Assembly: GCA_964513675.1 (NCBI GenBank)
Contig: CAZEOD010000009.1
Span: 8,866-72,865, forward strand
Source: CALFVT01 sp964513675
GTDB lineage: Bacteria; Pseudomonadota; Alphaproteobacteria; Caulobacterales; Maricaulaceae
Reading direction: 5' to 3'
Length of the DNA: 64,000 bases
In this document: positions 36,181 to 45,651 of the stretch, piece by piece
How positions within the stretch are numbered: position 1 is the first letter of the stretch
Layout of the letters: every line of letters begins with the position of its first letter
Made by a program: the position numbers and the translations under genes
Notes under the pieces: model-generated
Told to the model about the DNA's origin: nothing
Database searches by the model: none
What the model saw: only the letters and a program-made list of their open reading frames with translations

Positions 36181-36549
36181 ATGTTGATAAAATGCGATAT
36201 TTTAAATCCTCTCCGTTTGGCCGGAGATGAAGATAACGGCGACACGGGGCCGGGCATAGAGCGCGGCGTTGCGACGAAGGCGCGTGAGAAGACAAAAAAA
36301 CCGTCTATGTACCGCGTTATTTTGATGAATGATGATTACACGCCAATGGAATTTGTTGTTCAGATATTAATGGGTATTTTTAAAAAATCCCAAGAAGACG
36401 CGTATAGAGTCATGATGGCTGTTCATAAAAACGGACTTGGCGTTTGCGGGATATACACATTTGAGGTTGCCGAGACAAAAGTTGCACAAGTTATGGACGC
36501 GGCTAAAAGAAGTCAGCATCCCTTACAATGTACGCTTGAAAAAGTGTAA
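36181..36549 (+). CDS. clpS: ClpS, adaptor for the ClpAP protease
   Basis: A 122-residue adaptor that hands N-degron proteins to ClpAP. The core has MYRVILMNDDYTPMEFVV (the NDDYTPM N-end-binding loop), the AVHKNGLGVCGIYTFEVAETK segment and the C-terminal QHPLQCTLEK. The N-terminal 40 residues are a flexible, charged extension. clpA starts 48 bases downstream, the usual order. Confidence 0.95.
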   Translation: MLIKCDILNPLRLAGDEDNGDTGPGIERGVATKAREKTKKPSMYRVILMNDDYTPMEFVVQILMGIFKKSQEDAYRVMMAVHKNGLGVCGIYTFEVAETKVAQVMDAAKRSQHPLQCTLEKV

Positions 36550-36597
36550 ACTCATCCCCATCTTGTTTTATGGGGTAGGGACGAAAGGATATAAGTT

Positions 36598-38924
36598 ATG
36601 GCATCTTTCTCTCCGGTGCTTGAAGAAACCATTCACCGCGCATTGACCTATGCGACGGACCGTAAACATGAGCTTGCAACTTTAGAGCATCTTTTATTAG
36701 CCTTGCTTGATGATAATGATGCCGCCGCCGTCATCACGGCATGTGATGTCGATGTCGAAGCGCTGCGCACGGATATTACGCAATATTTGGACGGCGACTT
36801 AGAGAGCCTTATCGTCGAAGATTTCGAAGAAGCTCGCCCAACGGCAGGCTTCCACCGCGTTATCCAGCGTGCTGTTATTCATGTTCAGTCCTCTGGCCGC
36901 GAAGACGTTACGGGCGCTAATGCTCTCGTTGCGCTATTTGCCGAGCGTGAGTCCCATGCGGTTTATTTCCTGCAAGAGCGGGATATGACGCGCTATGATG
37001 CCGTGAATTATATTTCCCATGGGATTTCCAAGACCGGCACGCCGTCCGTCTCAAAACCGGCCAAAGAGGGCGAGAGCGCGGGTGAGGATCCGAAAAAGCA
37101 AGACCCGCTCGATGCTTATTGCGTGAATTTGAATGAAAAAGCCCGCAGCGGCGATATTGACCCGTTGATCGGCCGAGATCAAGAAGTTGAACGCTGCATT
37201 ATGGTGCTGTCTCGGCGCCGTAAAAATAACCCGCTTTTAGTCGGGGANNNNNNNNNNGTAAAACCGCCATTGCCGAAGGGATTGCCCGTAAAATTATCGA
37301 AGATGATGTTCCGGCTGTCCTGCAAGATGCGATTATCTATTCACTGGATATGGGCGCGCTTTTGGCGGGAACGCGCTATCGGGGTGATTTCGAAGAACGC
37401 CTGAAACAGGTCATGACGCGCATGCAAGAAGTTGAAGGCGCGGTTCTCTTTATTGATGAGATTCATACGATTATTGGCGCTGGCGCAACAAGCGGCGGAG
37501 CTATGGATGCCTCGAATTTACTGAAACCCGCTTTGCAGAGCGGGAAGCTGCGCTGTATGGGCAGCACGACCTATCAAGAATATCGCCAACATTTTGAAAA
37601 AGACCGCGCTTTGTCGCGCCGCTTCCTTAAAGTGGATGTTGCCGAGCCGACACCGGATGATGCCATTAAAATCTTAATGGGCCTGAAAACTTATTTCGAA
37701 GAGTTCCATAACGTTAAATATACAGCCGAAGCGATTAAAGGCGCGGTTAATCTGGCAGTGCGCCATATTACCGACCGTAAATTGCCGGATAAAGCGATTG
37801 ACGTGATCGACGAAGCGGGCGCGCGTCAAAAGCTTGTGGAAGAGAAAAAACGTAAGAAAACAATCGGGATCAAAGAGATTGAATTTGTGATCTCTAAAAT
37901 CGCGCGCATACCGCCGAAATCTATTTCTCGCGATGATGAGAAAACGCTGAAATCGCTCGAGGGCGATATTAAGCGCATGGTCTTTGGTCAAGATACGGCG
38001 ATTGAGCAAGTGGCCTCGGCTGTGAAACTCGCGCGCGCAGGTCTTCGTGAGCCGAATAAGCCGATTGGCTCTTACCTTTTTGCCGGCCCGACGGGCGTGG
38101 GTAAAACTGAAGTCGCCAAGCAGCTTGCGATGACGCAGGGGCTAGAGCTTTTGCGCTTTGATATGTCTGAATATATGGAACGCCACACGGTTAGCCGCCT
38201 GATTGGTGCGCCTCCCGGCTATGTTGGCTATGACCAAGGCGGCCAATTAACAGATGCGGTCAATCAAAATCCACATGCTGTGCTGTTGTTGGATGAAATC
38301 GAAAAAGCGCATCCAGATATTTATAATATCTTGCTGCAAGTCATGGATAACGGCTTTTTGACGGATGCTAATGGCCGCAAGGTCGATTTCCGCAATGTGA
38401 TTTTAATTATGACGACCAATGCCGGTGCGTCCGATGCGCAAAAAGCCGAAATTGGCTTTGGCCGCGGGCTGAAAACAGACGAATCCAATGCGGCAATTAA
38501 AAAGCTATTCACGCCGGAATTTCGAAATCGTCTTGATGCTGTGATCCAATTTGCAGCGCTGATGCCGGAACATATTGCCCGCGTTGTGGATAAATTCGTT
38601 ATACAGCTCGAAGCACAGCTTGCTGACCGTAAGATCATGTTCGAGCTGTCTAAAGGCGCGAATTTATGGCTGGCTAAGAAAGGCTATGATAAACGCTTTG
38701 GCGCGCGTCCTTTGGGCCGAACCATACAAGAATATATCAAAAAGCCGCTCGCGGATGAGATCTTATTTGGCAAGCTAAAACGCGGCGGCCTTGTTAAAGT
38801 CGGGATTGACCGCAAAAAGGATGAATTGACCTTTAAGATTTTAAAGCCGGAACAGCTTAAAATCGAAGACCGCCGTAAAGGCGGGAAGGGCCTTCCTGCG
38901 CCGAAGCCGACTGAGGATGCTTAG
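36598..38924 (+). CDS. clpA: ClpA, ATPase subunit of ClpAP (interrupted by an assembly gap)
   Basis: One gene split into two frames by a 10-N gap at 37248-37257. The N domain (residues 1-145), then D1 (NNPLLVG before the gap, GKTAIAEG after it, Walker B LFIDEIHTIIGAG) and D2 (Walker A GPTGVGKTE, Walker B LLLDEIEKAHPD) follow the ClpA plan. The ClpP-docking loop is IGFGR. Eleven bases are expected across the missing part of the D1 Walker A, one more than the N count; this explains the apparent frameshift. ATG 36598 is chosen as the start. The complex unfolds proteins for ClpP; clpP is not in the window. Confidence 0.95.
37248..37257. other. Assembly gap of 10 N
   Basis: Ten N replace most of the first Walker A motif of clpA. 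The flanking sequence predicts 11 missing bases, so the gap length is a placeholder and the frame change is artificial. Confidence 0.97.
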
Positions 38925-39012
38925 GGGTTAGCGCCCATCTAGCCGCTCATGACAACTCAAATAGCTGCGTCCCATGCGCAGTTATTATTTACTTTAAATA
39001 TCAGTCTTCCCT

Positions 39013-39348
39013 TTACACATCAGTCTTCCCTTCGCGCTGTTGGGCGATCGCTCGGCTTTCGCGAACAATCGGGCCGCCAGCGGGACAAATTTCTTGCGCA
39101 AAGCCGTGAAGCGTATTGACGAGGTTTTCTTGCACGAGTGAATAATGCACATATTGCCCTTTTTTTTCGCGGCTAATCAGGCCTGCATTTTCTAAAATTG
39201 ATAAATGTTTGGAGAGTGAAGGTTTGGACATATCAAAGCGCTGCGCGATTTCTCCCGCCGTCATGCTTGCGGCTGATAGATAGGCCAAAATCCGCCGGCG
39301 TGGTGTCGAGGCGAGGGCTGAAAAGATTTTTTCCAAAGAAAACTCCAT
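39013..39348 (-). CDS. ArsR-family transcriptional regulator
   Basis: A 111-residue winged-helix repressor. The helix-turn-helix is TAGEIAQRFDMSKPSLSKHLSILENAGLI (recognition helix SKPSLSKHLS), followed by the wing EKKGQYVHYSL. It lacks the ELCVCDL metal site of classic ArsR; Cys97 is the only Cys noted, so metal sensing is doubtful, and it is nearer the SdpR-like members. It is divergent from a membrane-protein gene, and matching inverted sequences lie in the shared spacer, so it probably represses itself and that gene. Confidence 0.88.
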   Translation of the reverse strand: MEFSLEKIFSALASTPRRRILAYLSAASMTAGEIAQRFDMSKPSLSKHLSILENAGLISREKKGQYVHYSLVQENLVNTLHGFAQEICPAGGPIVRESRAIAQQREGKTDV

Positions 39349-39353
39349 TTTTA

Positions 39354-39417
39354 TTATTTAGCTAATTGACTAACTGTCTATCTTATGGTTTATACGGTTA
39401 GCTTTTTAGCTAAATAA
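39354..39417. promoter_or_regulatory. Paired inverted operator-like sites between arsR-type gene and its neighbour
   Basis: TTATTTAGCTAA (39354-39365) and TTAGCTAAATAA (39406-39417) are exact inverted repeats of 12 bases; each contains the 8-base palindrome TTAGCTAA. One sits directly before the regulator's start codon, the other 43 bases before the membrane-protein start. A further inverted pair, ATGTCTT (39425-39431) and AAGACAT (39438-39444), follows. The layout suits two dimers of the ArsR-type protein covering both promoters. Confidence 0.6.
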
Positions 39418-39460
39418 CATTATCATGTCTTGATAACAAGACATATCGGAGAAGAATATC

Positions 39461-39868
39461 ATGTTAGGGACGACTTATTTACTTTATGTCACAATTAGCT
39501 TGGGCCTGACCTTTTGGGTCGGACGAACGCTGAATAAAAATGGTCATGTTTTTTTGATGGAAAATTATCACGGCAAAGAAGCTTTGGCTTTAGCGATTAA
39601 TAACATGCTGCTTGTTGGTTTTTATATGGTCAATATTGGGTTCATTTGTTACACGTTGAAAATTACCGAAGGTGTGCCGATGAACATAGCGCAGCTCATC
39701 GAGTTTCTCAGTGTCAAAGTGGGTTTAATTGCCATTGTTTTAGGCTTTATGCATTTTGGCCTCATGTTTGCTTTACAGCACTATAGTGAGCTTCCCAAAC
39801 GGCCTCCGAACCCGCTGGTTCAAAAGCGAGAAGCTCGGTCTGTAAATCCTGCAACAGGCCGCCCCTAG
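39461..39868 (+). CDS. Membrane protein, probable target of the divergent ArsR-type regulator
   Basis: A 135-residue inner-membrane protein with three spans (about residues 3-22, 45-68 and 88-110) and a proline-rich cytoplasmic tail (ELPKRPPNPLV). Family not recognised. GGAGAAG precedes ATG 39461. It is paired head-to-head with the ArsR-type gene, sharing an operator-rich spacer, and is followed by a hairpin at 39906-39936. Confidence 0.7.
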   Translation: MLGTTYLLYVTISLGLTFWVGRTLNKNGHVFLMENYHGKEALALAINNMLLVGFYMVNIGFICYTLKITEGVPMNIAQLIEFLSVKVGLIAIVLGFMHFGLMFALQHYSELPKRPPNPLVQKREARSVNPATGRP

Positions 39869-39905
39869 AAAATGGGATAAATAATGGGTTCGCCCTCATT
39901 AACCG

Positions 39906-39936
39906 CTCTCTCGCTTGTGTTTCTCAGGCGAGAGAG
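39906..39936 (+). terminator. Hairpin after the membrane-protein gene
   Basis: CTCTCTCGC (39906-39914) and GCGAGAGAG (39928-39936) form a perfect 9-bp stem with a 13-base loop. Only a weak T-rich stretch (CATTTAATT) follows, so termination is plausible but not strong. Confidence 0.45.
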
Positions 39937-40015
39937 GTCATTTAATTGCGCCGTTTCAGCCCCTATTCACCTCTGCGCCTAGATTGTGCTAGGGTGATAA
40001 AAAGGAGCTATTCCC

Positions 40016-40804
40016 ATGCCTATTAACAAGCCGCTTATCTTACCGATGTCATTATCCGGCGTCTCTACGCTGCGGCGGCGCAATGTCTTATTGGGTCTTG
40101 GCGCGGCGGTGAGTTTACCGGCCTGCGAAACGCTAGACCCAACCGTTTTGGACGGCATATTGGGAACAGGCGGAGCGGGGTTTGGCCTCACTCAAGCTGA
40201 GGCGGCAAATGGTATTCGCGCCGCGCTAAATAACGGCATTGGCTCTGCGATTGGCACAATTGGCATATTTGACGGGTTTTGGCGCAATGACCTCATTAGA
40301 ATACCGCTACCCGGACAGCTTGTGGATGTAAAAAACACATTATCGCGTTTCGGCGCGGATGGTCTTTTGGTGGAGCTAGAGCAACAGCTTAATCGCGGCG
40401 CGGAAAAGGCTGTGCCTGTGGCGAAGGATATTTTCGTCGATGCCGTCAGTCGCCTCTCGATAGAAGACGCGCTCAATATCGTGCGCGGGCCTGACACCGG
40501 CGCAACGGAGTTTCTGAAGGGACGAACGCAAGCCAAATTAACGCAGGCTTTCTCGCCGATTATGGAAAATGCCCTTGGCCAGTCAGGTGCTTTGCAGATT
40601 GTTGGGCAAGTCGAGCAAGCTATCGGGGCCATTCCGTTTAATACGGGGCTGAATAATGCGCGCGGAAATCTGATTGCCCACGGCGTCAGCAAAGGGCTGG
40701 ACGGTATGTTCTATTATATCGGCGAGGAAGAAAAAGCGATCCGCGCCGACCCCGTGAAACGCACGAGTGAAATATTGCGCCGCGTTTTTGGGACGCCAGT
40801 TTAA
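40016..40804 (+). CDS. DUF4197 domain lipoprotein
   Basis: A 262-residue secreted protein. Residues 20-40 contain twin arginines (TLRRRNVLLGLGAAV) and a lipobox-like LPAC, suggesting a lipoprotein, possibly exported by the Tat route. The mature part is a DUF4197 domain: GLTQAEAANGIRAALNNGI, the NDLIRIPLP segment, and FNTGLNNARGNLIAHGVSKGL with IGEEEKAIRADPVKRTSEIL near the end. Function unknown. The true start may be ATG 40046, which would shorten the leader by ten residues. Confidence 0.78.
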   Translation: MPINKPLILPMSLSGVSTLRRRNVLLGLGAAVSLPACETLDPTVLDGILGTGGAGFGLTQAEAANGIRAALNNGIGSAIGTIGIFDGFWRNDLIRIPLPGQLVDVKNTLSRFGADGLLVELEQQLNRGAEKAVPVAKDIFVDAVSRLSIEDALNIVRGPDTGATEFLKGRTQAKLTQAFSPIMENALGQSGALQIVGQVEQAIGAIPFNTGLNNARGNLIAHGVSKGLDGMFYYIGEEEKAIRADPVKRTSEILRRVFGTPV

Positions 40805-41016
40805 GCGCGCAAGCCGCTCTCAGGCGGGCCTTATATTTACGCTTGGATTAACGGTGCTGTGATAGGCAGGGCGAGGATTATGTTAATGGCAAAACGACAT
40901 TGTCATGAGCCTAGTGTTTCTATCCAAAGTGAATGTAAACTAACGCAAAACGGCGAAACATGCCTGCTGGCTTGCAATAGCTTGACATCATAGGCGGGAC
41001 GTCCAACATTTAACTT

Positions 41017-41904
41017 ATGGATGAAACACCGCATATGCTCCCGTCTCTGCGGGAGTCGTTTCGGCCCGCGCGTGATCGCCTGAGCCGTGACTTGACTCTG
41101 TCTATGTCGCCCGCGCAAATCGTAATGGCTGGCCGCCATGCGCTAGATCAGCTTGCCGCGCAGCTTGGCGATAATCCAGACCTGACCCCGCAGCTGCGTA
41201 AAACGGCTCTATGGCTTATAGAAATCATTAAATCCAATACGGGATTATTTGACCAAGGCCGAGAGACGCGGATTGAGTGGCGCGAAATTGCGGATTATAA
41301 ACCGCGCGGCTTTGGGGCGAATATTGTATTTTTCGGCGGGGCGGCGGCGATGATGCTCGCGGCGGTTATATTTAAAAATGGCGGCGCGCTATACGGCATT
41401 GCTGCCTTGGCCGCTTTGCGCTTATTTGACCCTAAAATCATGCAGGCTATCACGCAAAAACTTCCCTTTACGGGTGCGAAACCGCTCGCCATTGAAGACT
41501 TACGGGCGCGCTATCAGATCGAGGCTGAAATCGAAGCGGACCCACAGGCTTTTCTCTCTCATATTGATGATAGTCTTGCCGCCGCCGATCATATTTTGGC
41601 GCGGCTATCTATCCCTGAAACTCAGGCGGAGTGGCATGATAATCCGCGCCTTATCGGCATGGTGCAGAACCTTCTCGAAGCTCATGGCAGTGGTGATGCG
41701 TCTTATGCGCTGAAACTGATTGACCGTGAACTCGGATCGCTGCTGGGCGGTGAGGGTATAGAGATCATTGCTTATTCCAAAGGGCGGGCCGATTTATTCG
41801 ATATATTGCCAAGCCTTGGGGAGACGGAAACCCGTATGGCGGCGCCGGCTCTTGTTAAAGAGGGGCGTGTCCTTCGCCGCGGAACTGTGTGGGCGGCGGA
41901 TTAA
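41017..41904 (+). CDS. Hydrophobic-hairpin protein paired with an Hsp70-like gene
   Basis: A 295-residue protein of no family I recognise. Residues about 1-90 are helical; a hydrophobic hairpin (GANIVFFGGAAAMMLAAVIF, then ALYGIAALAALRLF) lies near 98-140; and a helical C-terminal domain (155-295) follows. Two membrane spans or a membrane-inserted hairpin are likely. The stop codon overlaps the start of the next gene (TAATG at 41902-41906), so the products are probably made together and interact. Confidence 0.65.
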   Translation: MDETPHMLPSLRESFRPARDRLSRDLTLSMSPAQIVMAGRHALDQLAAQLGDNPDLTPQLRKTALWLIEIIKSNTGLFDQGRETRIEWREIADYKPRGFGANIVFFGGAAAMMLAAVIFKNGGALYGIAALAALRLFDPKIMQAITQKLPFTGAKPLAIEDLRARYQIEAEIEADPQAFLSHIDDSLAAADHILARLSIPETQAEWHDNPRLIGMVQNLLEAHGSGDASYALKLIDRELGSLLGGEGIEIIAYSKGRADLFDILPSLGETETRMAAPALVKEGRVLRRGTVWAAD

Positions 41905-43829
41905 TGGTAAAACTACCCGATATTGAATTTATTGGATATGATCTCGGCCACGGCGAAACGGCTGTGGGGCGGGCTTACAGCCGATCTCAACGTGAGCCGG
42001 AAATCCTCGAATATCGCGGCGAGCGCAGTTTTGTCACGGCCATTGCGCGTACAGATAAAGGCGTGCGTATTGGCGCTGATGCGGTCAATCTCGCCGCTTT
42101 AGCCCAAGCGGGCTTAGGGCAAATGGATGATGTTTGGGTGAAATTCAAAAGCCGCGCGCTAGATGTGCAGGCCGTAACTCAGCCGACCCAGCTTTTTACG
42201 AAAGCCTTATTTACGCATCTCGCAAAAGAAGGCCGTATTGAGGGGGCGAGCCAAAGCCAGTTTCTAATTGGATGCCCGTCCGGCTGGGATGCGTCCACAC
42301 GCGCAGCCTATCAGGGCGTTTTTGAAGCCGCAGGCCTGAAAGATGTCCGCATTGTTGCAGAGAGCCGCGCGGCGCTGATGACAGCCTTAGAGCAAGGCTA
42401 TGTCACCGTTGATGCGGCGCGCAAAACGGTTTTAATCGTCGATATTGGCTCTTCAACAACGGATTTTACCTATTGCCATGATATGACGGCTGAGGATGTT
42501 GGCCATAATGTTTTAGGCTCCGGGCTTTTGGATGGACAAATTTTCGATCTTAATTTAGCGCGGCAAGATAAGCCGGAGCGCATAGAGGCGCTGATCCAAA
42601 AACATCCCCATTATAGGCCCATTATGGAATATTGGTGCCGCCAAATTAAAGAGGCCTTTTTTAACGGCGACGGCCATAGCGTTGAGATGATTAAGCGCCT
42701 GCCCGTTGACGGCGGCCTGTTATTTGAGATTAGCCTTAATGCCGAAGAGGCCGAGGCGATATTAAGCGCGCCGCATGAAGCGCTGAACGGATTTAGCTGG
42801 CGCACAGCCTTTGATTATGCGCTGCGCGAGACGGTGGACGCTTTGGGGGGGCGTGCACCGGAAACGATTTTATTAACTGGCGGGGCCTCGCGTCTTCCCT
42901 TGGTCTTGCCGGCCTGCGAGGCGGCCTTTCCAAAGGCGCGAATTATACGCGGAGCGGAGCCTGAATTTGCGATTGCGCGCGGCCTCGCGTGGCTCGGGCG
43001 TTTTGAAACTTTGCATAAAAATTTCCAAAACGCGGTGCGTCATTTGCTCTCAGATGATGGCCCTATTTACGTTAAGGCCCGCGCGGCGAGTACGGATCTT
43101 GGCGCGCGGCTGGCGCCGGCTTTGGTCGATGCTTTATCGGAAAGCTGTATCTTGCCTGCATTTCAGGCGTGGCGGCGCGGTGATGTCGCGCGGTTATCAG
43201 AGGTCGAAGATCATCTGAAAGACGCCGTGCAAAACTGGCTAGGCAGCGCGGATTCGCAAGAGGTTTTAAAGCCGATTATCGCCGATTGGTTCACCGCGCT
43301 TCAACGGCAAATAGAGACAGACACAGACCCGCTCTGCCGTGAACATGGTCTTCCGGCGATGGTCTTGTCTTTGGATGATAGCCCGCATGTGAACCGTCAT
43401 CTGGAAGGCTTGTCCGTCAAAGCCCCGCAGGTTGCGAGCCTTGAGAGCGATACGGCCTTAATGGGGACAACATTATCGACGATTTTGGCGGGTGTGCTTT
43501 TGGCCAAGGCTAATCTTCTCGCCCCGCTCTTGGCTAATCCGGTCGGGCTTATCATCGGCGCGGCCATGGCGGGCGGTATGTTCGTCGCTGGGAAAAAAGG
43601 ATTAGAAGGCCGATTTCGGCAAGCGAAACTTCCGGTGCCGCTGCGGCAAATTATGACCAATGGCCGTATTTTAAAGGCGATTAAGAAACAGCGGCCGGCC
43701 TTAATTACCGCTATTATGGCGGCGTGGGATAATGCAGCACAGCAGCAATTTACAGGCGAGCTAACTAATATGCTGGAAAGCGCCCTTTCTGATAGAGCCG
43801 ATAGCCGTGCGCGCTTATTCTTGATTTAG
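41904..43829 (+). CDS. Hsp70/actin-fold ATPase with C-terminal membrane segment
   Basis: A 641-residue protein. The N-terminal 370 residues have the Hsp70 nucleotide-binding pattern: phosphate 1 FIGYDLGHGETAVG, connect-1-like VRIVAESRAALMTAL, phosphate 2 VLIVDIGSSTTDFTY, and the adenosine loop ILLTGGASRLPLV. There is no recognisable substrate-binding domain of DnaK; instead a helical region and a hydrophobic stretch (about 525-565, with LLANPVGLIIGAAMAGGMF) precede a basic helical end. It looks like a membrane-associated actin/Hsp70 relative. Start ATG 41904 overlaps the upstream stop, in frame with longer non-ATG starts. Partner and function unknown. Confidence 0.75.
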   Translation: MVKLPDIEFIGYDLGHGETAVGRAYSRSQREPEILEYRGERSFVTAIARTDKGVRIGADAVNLAALAQAGLGQMDDVWVKFKSRALDVQAVTQPTQLFTKALFTHLAKEGRIEGASQSQFLIGCPSGWDASTRAAYQGVFEAAGLKDVRIVAESRAALMTALEQGYVTVDAARKTVLIVDIGSSTTDFTYCHDMTAEDVGHNVLGSGLLDGQIFDLNLARQDKPERIEALIQKHPHYRPIMEYWCRQIKEAFFNGDGHSVEMIKRLPVDGGLLFEISLNAEEAEAILSAPHEALNGFSWRTAFDYALRETVDALGGRAPETILLTGGASRLPLVLPACEAAFPKARIIRGAEPEFAIARGLAWLGRFETLHKNFQNAVRHLLSDDGPIYVKARAASTDLGARLAPALVDALSESCILPAFQAWRRGDVARLSEVEDHLKDAVQNWLGSADSQEVLKPIIADWFTALQRQIETDTDPLCREHGLPAMVLSLDDSPHVNRHLEGLSVKAPQVASLESDTALMGTTLSTILAGVLLAKANLLAPLLANPVGLIIGAAMAGGMFVAGKKGLEGRFRQAKLPVPLRQIMTNGRILKAIKKQRPALITAIMAAWDNAAQQQFTGELTNMLESALSDRADSRARLFLI

Positions 43830-43910
43830 GCCCTGTAATATGGCTGCGGGCTTAAAGATTTTCGCGGATTACCCCTCGTCAAATCATATAAAAACAGGCA
43901 TAGACAACAT

Positions 43911-44474
43911 ATGAAAGATTTTCTCTTTTATCCGTTATCTGCGCTAATTATTGGCGGTTTGATCGCCTATGCCTTGTCGTTTGCCGAGGAAAGCGCAGAG
44001 CTTGACCTGTCAAAAGGCTTTATGCTTAGCGGGGAGGACTTGCAATATTTACAAATCCCCGAACGGCTTGAGTTTTCCTTAATTACGGATAGCCAAACAG
44101 GAACGATTTCCGCCGCCTTAACATCAAATGTGAATAAGAAAACGGCGCCGCCCTCTGCGGGTATTTCTGTGCGGCTGGGGCCGGAGTATGAAAAAGCCTT
44201 TGAGGGGCAAACCCTTGAAATGACCGTGCGGGCGCGCGCAGGCGATACGTCGCCGAGCCCTGCTTTTCAAATGGGCTATTTTTCAATCGGCGCGAATAGC
44301 TCAGGATGGAAAGGTTATACGCCTTCGGCCGAATATCGAGATTACAGCCTGCGCTTTAAAAAAACCGTAGCTGCGGGCGAAAGGGGCGGAGATTTTGCCG
44401 GTATATGGCCAGATCTTGATGGGCTTGGGCGGACGCTCAACATTAGCGCGATCACAGTGAAAATTATAGACTAG
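43911..44474 (+). CDS. Single-span envelope protein, beta-rich
   Basis: A 187-residue protein with an N-terminal hydrophobic segment (residues 5-24, FYPLSALIIGGLIAYALSF) acting as a membrane anchor or signal, then a beta-rich region of 150 residues with features of a jelly-roll or carbohydrate-binding fold (LEMTVRARAGDTSPSPAF, and the YRDYSLRF strand). No family is recognised. It follows the Hsp70-like gene by 81 bases and ends directly against the AGE-family gene on the other strand. Confidence 0.6.
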   Translation: MKDFLFYPLSALIIGGLIAYALSFAEESAELDLSKGFMLSGEDLQYLQIPERLEFSLITDSQTGTISAALTSNVNKKTAPPSAGISVRLGPEYEKAFEGQTLEMTVRARAGDTSPSPAFQMGYFSIGANSSGWKGYTPSAEYRDYSLRFKKTVAAGERGGDFAGIWPDLDGLGRTLNISAITVKIID

Positions 44475-45584
44475 CTATCCGCCGCTAACGCGCTTTAACT
44501 CCATAATCATCGTCATGATATGATATAATGTACTGGCCGGTATGGTGGCTGCGATATCCTCGCCCTTGGCGTTAAACTGATCGCGCCACAGCCCTTCGGG
44601 CGTGAGGTAATCGGTCATAAAATGCTCGAGTAGCTCCGGTAGCATTTCTAATGCAGGTGTGTAGCCATCTTCATATAGGGCCAGATGCGCCTTAATCCAT
44701 TCGCATTGCACCCAGAGCCGGCGTGTAGAGCTGCGGGGCGGGCGGCCTGCGCTGTCGGTTTTATCCATAAGGTAAGGCGCGGCGCGGCGTGATAACTGGT
44801 CGAAAATTTGTAGGCGCAAGGCCCCGTGATCTTGCCCCGTTAAGCGGTCATATAGGCCCAAGAGCCAGATCCATTCTGCGGCATGACCGGGTTCAAATTC
44901 GCAGGCACCTGCATTTTCTGACGGCGTCCAATCGCGGTTAAAAAATTCAATAATGCCAATATTGTCTGAATCGTAAAAATGCGTTTTAAATAAAGATAAG
45001 CTCTCATTGGCGCGGGCGATAAACCGCGCTTCTCCTGTGATGCCGTAGAGGTAAAGATGCGTCTCAAACAGGTGCATATGCGGGTTTTGCCGCCGCGGTA
45101 AGCTGCCTATATTATCTTCCGTCCAGCCCCCGCTCGGATGACGAAGAGCGTCTATAGCAGTGATAATTTTATCAATCCAGAACGCATATTTTTCATCGCC
45201 CGTAAGCTCATATAGGCTTGCGGCCGCGAGCAGGTAAAAGGCATGATCGTAAAGATCACATCTCTCATCGGTAATGTTATAGTCTGCGTCGATATGATGA
45301 ATGAAATGCGAGGTTTGCCAGCCTTGTAGCACCATAAATTCAAAGGTTTTCTCAGCCGTTTCTTTCCCGTCAAACCAGCCCATTTTATGCCCATTCGCAT
45401 AGCTGAAGACTTGCCGGGCTTGCACGCGGTGGCGGCGTATGGCGTCTTGATCGGGCTGTCCGTCCTTATTGAGATGTTCATACCATCCGCTATGGCTATC
45501 ACGCCCGCGCGCGTCCCATAAAGCGAGGCTACGGCGGCTCCATTGCGCATAACTGTCATAATATTTTAAAAGAGAGCTGTTCAT
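44475..45584 (-). CDS. AGE-family sugar epimerase/isomerase (mannose isomerase-like)
   Basis: A 369-residue alpha/alpha-barrel enzyme of the N-acylglucosamine 2-epimerase family. Catalytic-site motifs of that family are seen: RHRVQARQVFSYA, LYDHAFYLLAAA, NPHMHLFE and EFEPGHAAEWIWLL, supplying the Arg and His residues. Members interconvert mannose/fructose/glucose or GlcNAc/ManNAc. It is closest in pattern to the mannose/fructose isomerases. It is next to nucleotide-sugar genes, suggesting it feeds mannose-type sugars. Confidence 0.82.
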   Translation of the reverse strand: MNSSLLKYYDSYAQWSRRSLALWDARGRDSHSGWYEHLNKDGQPDQDAIRRHRVQARQVFSYANGHKMGWFDGKETAEKTFEFMVLQGWQTSHFIHHIDADYNITDERCDLYDHAFYLLAAASLYELTGDEKYAFWIDKIITAIDALRHPSGGWTEDNIGSLPRRQNPHMHLFETHLYLYGITGEARFIARANESLSLFKTHFYDSDNIGIIEFFNRDWTPSENAGACEFEPGHAAEWIWLLGLYDRLTGQDHGALRLQIFDQLSRRAAPYLMDKTDSAGRPPRSSTRRLWVQCEWIKAHLALYEDGYTPALEMLPELLEHFMTDYLTPEGLWRDQFNAKGEDIAATIPASTLYHIMTMIMELKRVSGG

Positions 45585-45651
45585 AAGCCTTTAATATTAA
45601 TTCCCTGTCTCTAGGCCTTGCGCCCATTTCAGGATAGCTTAAAGCAAGCTC

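Noticed and set aside
37350..38924. A separate ClpA-like gene of 524 residues
   Set aside because: It is the second part of the same clpA gene, split only by the 10-N gap.
40192..40692. 166-residue frame opposite the DUF4197 gene
   Set aside because: Serine/proline-rich composition typical of an antisense shadow.
40886..40993. 35-codon frame with four Cys codons before the hydrophobic-hairpin gene
   Set aside because: A GCGAGGA precedes it, but the length and lack of any known similarity make chance likely.
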